Shown: one piece after another, positions 1 to 4,732 of the stretch
Layout of the letters: each line of letters starts with the position of its first letter
Numbering within the stretch: position 1 is the stretch's first letter
Assembly (NCBI GenBank): GCA_902489135.1
Contig: CABTYW010000095.1
Span: 1 to 5,082, forward strand
Length of the DNA: 5,082 nt
Reading direction: 5' to 3'
Origin: an uncultured Synergistaceae bacterium
Lineage (GTDB): Bacteria; Synergistota; Synergistia; Synergistales; Dethiosulfovibrionaceae
The notes under the pieces: generated by a model
Seen by the model: only the letters and a program-made list of their open reading frames with translations
Told to the model about the DNA's origin: nothing
The model's database searches: none
Translations under genes and position numbers: made by a program

Positions 1-100
1 CATGGCGCCAGCCATGATAAAAGACGGCATGAGTATCGGCGCGGAAGTGAAAGATCTTTCCGGCTGGTTCTGCACTTGGGGGCCGGGCGGCGAGAAATAG
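1..100 (+). CDS. C-terminal end of an unidentified protein (5' part outside window)
   Basis: A plus-strand frame with codons starting at position 2 stays open from the left edge to a TAG at 98-100. It gives about 32 residues, beginning MAPAMIKDGMSIGAEV and ending in GPGGEK. Codon choice resembles the other genes here (mostly G or C in third position), which favours a real gene end over chance. The fragment is soluble-looking, with no membrane segment. The DGMSIGA stretch faintly recalls the C-terminal ends of sugar-type periplasmic binding proteins, but it is far too short to assign a family and I do not name a function. It converges on the minus-strand DUF3798 gene, with about 516 bp between the two stop codons. 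The first ATG at position 2 could in principle start a tiny peptide, but no ribosome binding site can be seen because the window begins there. Confidence 0.4.
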   Translation, partial: MAPAMIKDGMSIGAEVKDLSGWFCTWGPGGEK

Positions 101-112
101 AGCGTCACGGCG

Positions 113-146
113 AAAAAACACCGAGGTGACACGAGCCTCGGCGGTG
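113..146 (-). terminator. Possible Rho-independent terminator (minus strand)
   Basis: On the minus strand, a stem formed by 136-141 and 121-126 (CCGAGG/CCTCGG, 6 bp, 9-nt loop) is extended by two more pairs across a 3-nt bulge. It is followed directly by six T residues (the complement of 113-118). It would stop minus-strand transcripts that pass the DUF3798 end, before they run antisense into the gene ending at 100. The bulged stem is only moderately strong. Confidence 0.4.
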
Positions 147-577
147 ATGCAAAAAAAGCTCCGACCACATGAAGAGCGTCCGGCAAGGGGGATGGACCCT
201 TCAAAGGCGGCGAAGAATAGCAAGCCGTGAGCCGCTACGCCGAAAAACGGCGAAGTTAAAGTTTCGAGCAAAGGAGCGGCGCCCTTTTTTGCCGAAAGCG
301 GCTGCGTCGCCCCTTTCGGCGGTTGAAAGCAACTCCGCCGGAAGACATGCCCATTGAGACGAACGCGCGGTCGGGAGGGATTTTCAGCCGCCGTCCGCCG
401 ACTTTAAGACCGATGCGGCCGCAAAAAATGAGAGGCGGAACAATAATAGGGCCTGAGCGCCGAGAGCATGGAGAACATCGCCAAACCGGAGCGATAAACT
501 CACTTTGTTGAGTCTCCATCGCGCGTCCCTTGCGTTCTTCCGATTTTAACGGCCGGCGGCGGTGTCTCCAAAGAGCG
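147..577. other. Gene-free stretch with several short hairpins
   Basis: I see no convincing coding region here. The open frames present (for example 256-519 minus and 323-511 plus) lack a good ribosome binding site and encode low-complexity, Arg/Pro/Ser-rich peptides. Visible dyads are CGCCG-AAAAA-CGGCG at 238-252; GCCGAAAG (291-298) pairing with CTTTCGGC (313-320); and a nested stem with GCGAT (491-495) against ATCGC (518-522) enclosing ACTCA (498-502) against TGAGT (509-513). These may be parts of a processed 3' region, a small RNA, or GC-rich spacer. The sequence alone does not decide. Confidence 0.4.
270..290 (+). terminator. Weak terminator-like hairpin (plus strand)
   Basis: AAAGG (270-274) pairs with CCTTT (283-287), and GC (276-277) pairs with GC (281-282) around a GGC loop with one bulged A. 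A run of six T (285-290) overlaps and follows the stem. It lies about 170 nt after the stop of the left-edge plus-strand gene and could end its transcript. The stem is short, so this is tentative. Confidence 0.28.
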
Positions 578-604
578 CGGAGAGGGCGCCGGGCGCCCTC
601 TCCG
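571..604 (-). terminator. Terminator of the DUF3798 gene
   Basis: A near-perfect GC-rich dyad spans 578-604 and is centred on 591, with about 12 pairs (arms CGGAGAGGGCG and CGCCCTCTCCG) and a 3-5 nt loop. It starts 12 nt beyond the TAG stop of the DUF3798 gene. On the minus strand it is followed by GCTCTTT, a weak U-tract. Position and stem strength argue for an intrinsic terminator or a 3'-end-stabilising hairpin. The poor U-run means termination may be incomplete. Confidence 0.62.
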
Positions 605-616
605 TTGACTGGAAGT

Positions 617-1816
617 CTATTTGATTTTCAGGTATTTTTCGGGGATGGGCAGGTCGGTGTTGCCCAGATAGCCCAGGCCGAAAACGTAGGTGTCCTGATA
701 GATCAGCAAATGGTTTTTCTTTTCGAGGCCCGTTTGCGCGTCGCGGTAGAACGAGCCGTTCCACTTGGCGCCGGGAGTGTTGGCGGTGAAGGCGCCGAAG
801 AGATCTTCGGTCTTGAAGTAACGGCGCAGCCCCGTGGGAGTGACCTTGTCTTCGACGCATTTCTTGGCGTACTCCGTCAGAGCGATGACGGTGGTGAAGC
901 CCGATGAGTAGGCCCAGGTGCCCATGCGTTTGGCGCCGCCGCGCTTGATCACTTCATTTTCGACGCGCTTCAAAATGGCGGGGAAATTGCCCGACACGTC
1001 GGAGAGGTCGAGGCCGAGGGCGCCGGGATAGCCCATGAGGGGCGAAGGCACGTCGGCTTCGACGAAAATTCCGCCGAGAGCGGCGATTTGCTTGAGCAGC
1101 GGCTCCGTATGGGCGTCGTTGGTGCAGAAGAAGGCCGTTTTCTTTCCGTAGCGGTCAAGCCAGGTGGGGACGTGTTCGAGGATAAACTGCTGTGCGCCGG
1201 CCACGCCCACGTCGCTCATGGGATCGGGAGCGGTTTCGGCGTGGAACTTGACGCCCATGTCCTTGCAGGCGGCTTCCATAATGTGGAAGCGTCGCAGCAT
1301 CAGTTCGGAGCTGAGATGACGGGGGAAGGAGATGTGGACGAAATCGGTGGCGCCCATTTTCTTCGCGCCGTAAATAATCAGATAGCCGCGGGTGATGGAG
1401 TCCACGTTGGTCGCCAGGTCGGCGCTGCTCTCGATGACGCCGGGGTCTTCCTGAGGCTGTCCCGCGAAGAGCAGGATGTCGGGCCGTTTCTCGCGAATGC
1501 GGCGGAAGGCTTCGGTGGTGCCGGGAACGGCCGTCATCACCACGACGGCTTTCATCATGGGATCGTCGGCGAACGAGGCGATTTGGCTGATGGTGGTCTC
1601 CATTTCGGTCATGAAGTTGTCCGGCATGGTCACGTGTTTGATGTAGCCGCCGCTGCTGACGTCGCCGTAGCGGCGGATCAGCTCTTCGGCACCGCGAAGG
1701 TTGTCCTCGGCCTGTGAGACCGTTTCGGTGCAGACTCCGATATGGAACGGCGCGGCGGCGAAGGCGGTGCCCGTTAAAAGAGCTGTGGCCAGAAGAGCTG
1801 TCAGAAATTTGCGCAT
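617..1816 (-). CDS. DUF3798 family periplasmic protein (substrate-binding-protein-like)
   Basis: This 399-residue protein belongs, by recognition of its overall sequence, to the DUF3798 family, which has a periplasmic-binding-protein-like (type I) architecture but no established function. Residues 1-20 form a signal peptide: basic MRKF start, hydrophobic core and a likely cut after AFA (residue 20). There is no lipobox cysteine, so it should be freely periplasmic. Alternating strand/helix segments follow: IGVCTETVSQAEDN (26-39), VVVMTAVPGTTEAF (91-104), ILLFAGQPQEDPG (114-126), VHISFPRHLSSELMLRRF (160-177), TAFFCTNDAHTEPLL (227-241), and ALGGIFVEAD (246-255). The HISFPRH and CTNDAHTEP stretches look like family signature regions and probable ligand contacts. 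The ATG at 1816 is chosen because AGGAGGT (1829-1823) lies 7 nt upstream and the signal peptide begins exactly there. An in-frame ATG at 1948 would add 44 non-signal residues. Full length for the family. No ABC ATPase or permease gene is adjacent in this window, so a transport role is only inferred. Confidence 0.88.
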   Translation of the reverse strand: MRKFLTALLATALLTGTAFAAAPFHIGVCTETVSQAEDNLRGAEELIRRYGDVSSGGYIKHVTMPDNFMTEMETTISQIASFADDPMMKAVVVMTAVPGTTEAFRRIREKRPDILLFAGQPQEDPGVIESSADLATNVDSITRGYLIIYGAKKMGATDFVHISFPRHLSSELMLRRFHIMEAACKDMGVKFHAETAPDPMSDVGVAGAQQFILEHVPTWLDRYGKKTAFFCTNDAHTEPLLKQIAALGGIFVEADVPSPLMGYPGALGLDLSDVSGNFPAILKRVENEVIKRGGAKRMGTWAYSSGFTTVIALTEYAKKCVEDKVTPTGLRRYFKTEDLFGAFTANTPGAKWNGSFYRDAQTGLEKKNHLLIYQDTYVFGLGYLGNTDLPIPEKYLKIK

Positions 1817-1822
1817 GTGAAT

Positions 1823-1829
1823 ACCTCCT
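1823..1829 (-). promoter_or_regulatory. Ribosome binding site of the DUF3798 gene
   Basis: AGGAGGT reads on the minus strand 7 nt before the ATG at 1816. It is an essentially perfect Shine-Dalgarno sequence and settles the start against the longer in-frame alternative at 1948. Confidence 0.85.
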
Positions 1830-1847
1830 GAAAAATGACGGTAGAAA

Positions 1848-1867
1848 GCTCTGCCCCAGGGCAGAGC
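1848..1867 (-). promoter_or_regulatory. Perfect hairpin in the DUF3798 5' leader
   Basis: GCTCTGCCC (1848-1856) and GGGCAGAGC (1859-1867) form a perfect 9-bp inverted repeat with a 2-nt centre (8 pairs with a realistic loop). It lies about 18 nt upstream of the Shine-Dalgarno sequence. On the minus strand it is followed by GCTTTCTACC, not a true U-tract. It could be a leader stem that affects translation or mRNA stability, a weak attenuator, or a protein-binding dyad. No known riboswitch motif was recognised around it. Confidence 0.5.
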
Positions 1868-1888
1868 GTGACGCCCCATGAACACTTG

Positions 1889-1903
1889 CTCCGCTGCGCG
1901 GAG
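1889..1903 (-). promoter_or_regulatory. Second hairpin in the DUF3798 5' leader
   Basis: CTCCGC (1889-1894) and GCGGAG (1898-1903) pair around a 3-nt loop. The stem sits upstream of the 1848-1867 stem in the same inferred leader. Two stable stems in a roughly 135-nt leader suggest a structured 5' UTR, although short GC stems are common in GC-rich spacer. Confidence 0.4.
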
Positions 1904-1956
1904 GCGCCTGATTTTTGTGGGGGGCAAAACGAAGGATGAAAGGAACATTTTAACTT

Positions 1957-1985
1957 ATTATAATATAAAACCCTAAAAATTACTT
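1957..1985 (-). promoter_or_regulatory. Probable promoter of the DUF3798 gene
   Basis: On the minus strand a perfect -10 hexamer TATAAT lies at 1962-1957, inside an AT-rich island (about 1948-1995) that stands out from the GC-rich surroundings. No good -35 hexamer occurs at normal spacing; the 17-nt position reads AAGTAA. Transcription would start near 1950, leaving a leader of about 135 nt. The weak -35 suggests either an activated promoter or one that relies on upstream A/T tracts. Confidence 0.5.
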
Positions 1986-1998
1986 GTCTTTTTTCCAT

Positions 1999-2022
1999 GA
2001 AGCGAAAATTTTTTCCGGCTTC
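1999..2022. repeat. Imperfect dyad upstream of the DUF3798 promoter
   Basis: GAAGC (1999-2003) pairs with GCTTC (2018-2022), and GAAAA (2004-2008) with TTTTC (2011-2015), interrupted only by a CG bulge at 2016-2017. Its centre is about 60 bp upstream of the inferred start of DUF3798 transcription, a typical place for an activator site. Alternatively it is an A/T-tract upstream element. No regulator family can be assigned. Confidence 0.35.
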
Positions 2023-2647
2023 TGTGCCGCGCACTTCGCCTCGGCGGGAAAGGCCTCAGAGGCGGGGACGTCAAAGTGCCTTGCCGTATGATGGAACATT
2101 AAGTTCGCCCAGGGAAAGGGCGCTGCGGACGGGCGCCTCATCGCCCAACCTGTGAATGAGCGCGAACGGTCGTTCCCTTAGCTGCGGGCTTTGCCGGGAG
2201 ATACCTCATCCGGTCTAAGCGTCGCCTGGGCCGCGTCCGCCGGGGGCTGTGCGGAATCTGTTGTGCAGATCGAATTGGACCGGCGAGGCTCATGGAGTTT
2301 TGCAACGTGTGCCGCAGCGGCTGCTGTGACTGCGGCCTGCGGTGCGGCAACGTCGGTTTCCGTCGCCGCCGTTTTGCGCCCCATGAAGTCCCGGCGCGGA
2401 ACGGCCGGCGGGGGGCTTTCTCGCCGCAAAACCTTGGCGGATATGGGGCGCTCTGCCATCATAGGATCGCCGCAGGTACGCCGAAGGGGCGGAAGCCCCG
2501 TTGAACTGAGAACGTGTGAGGCGCATCGGCTTTCAGGTCGTTGGGGAGCGCGGCCATGCCTCCGGCTTCAACGAAAAGTCCGCCTTCGCCGGCGCAGGGC
2601 TCCCTTTGAGCGGCACATCCGCGTGAAATTTTCGCACGGACGGGGCT
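2023..2647. other. Long gene-free stretch, possibly holding a structured RNA or gene remnant
   Basis: About 625 bp downstream of the glycan-transferase gene contain no credible gene. A minus-strand frame at 2178-2462 would give an Ala/Pro-rich peptide of 94 residues, but it has no ribosome binding site and no recognisable fold. The plus-strand frame 2191-2724 runs into the transferase gene and reads as an Arg/Ala-rich shadow. Visible structure includes GCACTTCGCCTC (2031-2042) pairing with GAGGCG (2059-2064) and AAGTGC (2074-2079); CGCCC/GGGCG pairs at 2106-2121 and 2131-2146; a GNRA-type hairpin GGGGC-GGAA-GCCCC at 2486-2499; and the large stem at 2363-2411. The frame of the transferase also stays open for 62 codons past its TAA, to a TGA at 2459-2461. 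No clear terminator for the transferase gene was seen. Confidence 0.4.
2363..2411. repeat. Long compound inverted repeat in gene-free DNA
   Basis: The outer stem pairs GCCGTT (2368-2373) with AACGGC (2400-2405). It continues as GCC (2365-2367) with GGC (2407-2409) across one bulged C, plus end pairs at 2364/2410 and a wobble at 2363/2411. The inner stem pairs GCGCC (2376-2380) with GGCGC (2393-2397) across a TT/GG internal loop, leaving a 12-nt loop. About 15-16 pairs in all. No T-run follows on either strand, so it is not a classical terminator. It could be an RNA element, a mRNA 3' structure, or a dispersed palindromic repeat. Confidence 0.45.
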
Positions 2648-4546
2648 TTAAGGCGTGGGCGTTTCAGGGAGCGGCTGAGTTATATTTTGCTCGAAGGCTC
2701 CGTAGGGTTCGAGAAATTTTATGAGGGATTTCACGCTGAACTGCCGCGCATTTTTCAGCAGCGTCAGGTAATCTTCAGCCGTCGGCTTCTGGCGGAAACA
2801 GTCGATGAGGCGGTTCAAGCCATCGGCGATCATGCCGCCGTCATTGGCTTTTTTCCCCTGTTCCAGCACCAGCAGCGCCGCCTCCCGGCGCGCGTGGTCG
2901 CCCAGCATGGGACTGAAGGCGGCTGTGGCAATCATCTCCTTCTTTTGTTCAGCGTCGGACGTGAAGCTGAGGGCTTGACGCAGCAGCCGGTCGGCTCTGA
3001 ACCCGTCGATCCCGAACCAAAAGCCTGCCGTGGCTGCGGCCACAAGCAACACGCCGGTGAGATGATAGAGAAGCGGCGACACTTTTCGCAGTTTGAACGC
3101 CGCGTCTTTGCCCGAGAAAAGGTGACGGGCGCTCAAAGCGAAGGCCAAAACGATCCACAACGTGTTTTCGATTCGGTGAAACGGCCGAGTCCAAAGGGCG
3201 TCAAACCAAATGAGAAACAGCAGGGCCGCGCCCCATAGAAATTCTGTGGGCAGAGTTTTTCCGCGGTGCTTTCTCATGAAGATCACAAAGGCAGCGAGCC
3301 AAAGCGCCATGACGAAAAACAGCGACAGGCCTCCCCACAGGCCGAATTCGCAGAACCACTGGAGAATCTCGTTGTGCGCCCAGTAGGTGAACTGCCATTT
3401 CATGGACGGATGAAGGGCCATGGCGAGGTGCTGTCCTTCCAGGTAGTGCCATTTGAACTGCCCGAGGCCGACGCCGGTGAAGGGATGCATGAGAAAAACC
3501 TGCCACGACGATTTCCAGATGTCGCGCCGGGCCCCCAGGTCGGCGAGGTTGTGCAGCATGTCGCGGGTTTTCTTCAGGAAGTCGAGACCGCGGGTTTTGT
3601 CGAGAATCAGAAAGGCCGCGAGGACGATGAAAAACAGGACGATGCCGGCAACGAGCCGTTTTTGACGTTTTCGGTCGCGGTCGGTCAGGTGGGTCATCAC
3701 CCCCAGGAAAAAGGCGCCCACCCAGAAAGCCAGAATGGCGGATCGGCTGGTTGAGCAGATGAGGCACCACGAAAGGATGATGTAAAAAAGAACGTTGCCG
3801 CAGATCAGCAGCTTGTTGGCGAAATTTTTTGCATAGCGGCCCCCGTAGCAGACAAAGAGAAAAAGTGAAGAGAACAACGCCAGCGCCATCCAGATGCCGA
3901 ACATGTTCTGCTGTCCCGTATTGGCGATGTAAAAGCCGGGCGTAGGCATAATCAAATTCAGTCCAAGAATGGGCGATATGATGCCGCGCACCTGGAGCTC
4001 GGCGAAGACGCCCGTAACGGCGGCGTTGAGCACCGCCAGCCACAGCACGGCGCGCAGCCATTTTTCTCTGAAAGACGTGAAGGCCGCAAAGTAAAAGGCC
4101 ATGCAGCCTGAATAAAAGAACCACTCGCGCAGCCAGCCGTTCAAGAGGCGGATGTTGACCCATAGCGGCTGCAACGTGATAAAGGCGAAGAAGCCCAGCC
4201 AGTACATTCCTAAAACGTCGATTTCCATCCGATCGTTTTGACCTTTGAGAATGGCCGCGGTGCCGGTACACAGCGCCATGACTCCCACGGGCACCAGCGC
4301 CGTGACCCATTTCATGAAGTGCAGTGTCTGATAAAAGCTTCCTCCGGAATAGACGAGGTTGGGCACGTCAAGGCACAGAACGAACATGAGAAGGAACAGC
4401 GCCTCGGAGAAAAGCGACGGAGATTCATCGGGTAGGGGCGACGGCCTCGGGGCGAAGATAACGGAAGGAAGCGCCTGCCATTCAATTTGTGCCCCCTTGG
4501 ACGGCTCGGGCGCTTTGTCGACAGGTTCTGCAGTGAGCAATGACAT
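2648..4546 (-). CDS. O-antigen ligase / polymerase / O-oligosaccharyltransferase superfamily membrane protein
   Basis: This 632-residue inner-membrane protein is of the Wzy_C (WaaL/Wzy/PglL) superfamily, whose members move or polymerise undecaprenyl-linked glycans on the periplasmic side. About 13 membrane segments are visible (roughly 46-63, 78-100, 110-131, 140-158, 165-184, 214-233, 246-264, 269-287, 298-315, 399-423, 435-451, 459-477, 492-513). Basic clusters (KGQNDR, TDRDRKRQKR, MRKHRGK) fall on the cytoplasmic side throughout. Family marks are STSRSA with Arg268 at the periplasmic end of segment 7; a large periplasmic loop (316-397) with RRDIW (Arg341), HPFTGVGLGQF and AHNEILQW (His391); then E-x-G (400-402). 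Arg and His at such places are needed in characterised WaaL proteins. A helical domain (514-632) should be periplasmic. This makes the protein longer than typical WaaL and more PglL-like, so the acceptor (lipid A core, glycan or protein) is undecided. The start is firm: GAGGAG lies 8 nt upstream and an in-frame TGA sits two codons before the ATG. Confidence 0.87.
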   Translation of the reverse strand: MSLLTAEPVDKAPEPSKGAQIEWQALPSVIFAPRPSPLPDESPSLFSEALFLLMFVLCLDVPNLVYSGGSFYQTLHFMKWVTALVPVGVMALCTGTAAILKGQNDRMEIDVLGMYWLGFFAFITLQPLWVNIRLLNGWLREWFFYSGCMAFYFAAFTSFREKWLRAVLWLAVLNAAVTGVFAELQVRGIISPILGLNLIMPTPGFYIANTGQQNMFGIWMALALFSSLFLFVCYGGRYAKNFANKLLICGNVLFYIILSWCLICSTSRSAILAFWVGAFFLGVMTHLTDRDRKRQKRLVAGIVLFFIVLAAFLILDKTRGLDFLKKTRDMLHNLADLGARRDIWKSSWQVFLMHPFTGVGLGQFKWHYLEGQHLAMALHPSMKWQFTYWAHNEILQWFCEFGLWGGLSLFFVMALWLAAFVIFMRKHRGKTLPTEFLWGAALLFLIWFDALWTRPFHRIENTLWIVLAFALSARHLFSGKDAAFKLRKVSPLLYHLTGVLLVAAATAGFWFGIDGFRADRLLRQALSFTSDAEQKKEMIATAAFSPMLGDHARREAALLVLEQGKKANDGGMIADGLNRLIDCFRQKPTAEDYLTLLKNARQFSVKSLIKFLEPYGAFEQNITQPLPETPTP

Positions 4547-4554
4547 TTTTCAAT

Positions 4555-4560
4555 CTCCTC
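4555..4560 (-). promoter_or_regulatory. Ribosome binding site of the glycan-transferase gene
   Basis: GAGGAG on the minus strand lies 8 nt before the ATG at 4546. Together with the in-frame TGA just upstream of the ATG, it fixes the start. Confidence 0.75.
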
Positions 4561-4590
4561 GTGAAAAGGGTCGAAGCACAAATTTTTCTT

Positions 4591-4620
4591 ACTATATCAT
4601 AGAAAGCGTAAAATATTTCA
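4591..4620 (-). promoter_or_regulatory. Probable promoter region of the glycan-transferase gene
   Basis: This is an AT-rich stretch on the minus strand with two overlapping -10-like hexamers: TATGAT (4601-4596) and TATAGT (4596-4591). No convincing -35 is found. The position, 45-55 bp upstream of the ATG in the divergent spacer, suits a promoter, but the exact boxes are uncertain. Confidence 0.35.
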
Positions 4621-4638
4621 GAGGTTATGTTTTTTATG

Positions 4639-4680
4639 AGGAAAGTCGATCGCAGGGCCATTGGCTCTGTTGATTTTCCT
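4639..4680. promoter_or_regulatory. Two-part dyad in the divergent promoter region (possible operator)
   Basis: AGGAAA (4639-4644) pairs with TTTCCT (4675-4680). Inside it, CAGGGCCA (4653-4660) pairs with TGGCTCTG (4662-4669) with one G-T wobble. The dyad overlaps the candidate -35 (4670-4675) of the rightward gene and lies upstream of the leftward promoter, so a protein bound here could affect both genes. It lies upstream of the inferred start sites of both genes, so it is more likely a DNA site than an RNA structure. No regulator family is recognised. Confidence 0.4.
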
Positions 4681-4696
4681 GTTTTTGCGCTACAAT
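4670..4696 (+). promoter_or_regulatory. Promoter of the right-edge gene
   Basis: TTGATT (4670-4675) and TACAAT (4691-4696) are good matches to sigma-70-type -35 and -10 boxes. The spacer is 15 nt, or 16 if the -35 is read one base earlier, which is slightly short. Transcription would start near 4703, about 30 nt before the ATG. Confidence 0.55.
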
Positions 4697-4720
4697 AAAC
4701 AAACAGTACTGCAAACTGAC

Positions 4721-4727
4721 GGAGGGG
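4721..4727 (+). promoter_or_regulatory. Ribosome binding site of the right-edge gene
   Basis: GGAGGGG with 7 nt between GGAGG and the ATG at 4733 is a strong Shine-Dalgarno match. It selects the frame starting at 4733 over the overlapping frame with an ATG at 4746. Confidence 0.7.
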
Positions 4728-4732
4728 CGCCC

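Noticed and set aside
256..519. 87-residue minus-strand open frame
   Set aside because: Only a weak AAGGGA lies upstream. The sequence is rich in Arg, Pro, Ser and Cys with no family resemblance, and its start lies inside a hairpin region.
1088..1717. 209-residue plus-strand open frame
   Set aside because: It lies fully inside the DUF3798 gene on the opposite strand. Its His/Gly/Val-rich sequence is typical of an antisense shadow.
1817..1948. N-terminal extension of the DUF3798 protein to an in-frame ATG at 1948
   Set aside because: The added 44 residues are not a signal peptide, there is no ribosome site before 1948, and it would bury a perfect ribosome site and signal peptide that begin at 1816.
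1872..2388. CGCCCCATGAA occurs at both 1872-1882 and 2378-2388
   Set aside because: An 11-base match between GC-rich spacers is within chance expectation, and the flanks do not match.
2178..2462. 94-residue Ala/Pro-rich minus-strand open frame in the gap
   Set aside because: There is no Shine-Dalgarno before the ATG and no recognisable domain, and low complexity is expected by chance in this composition. Not fully excluded.
2191..2724. 177-residue plus-strand open frame in the gap
   Set aside because: It has no ribosome site, its Arg/Ala-rich composition is unlike a folded protein, and it runs into the end of the transferase gene.
3201..4310. 369-residue minus-strand open frame
   Set aside because: It overlaps the transferase gene in another frame. 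It is Arg/His/Ala-rich with no membrane pattern, so it is a shadow of a GC-rich gene.
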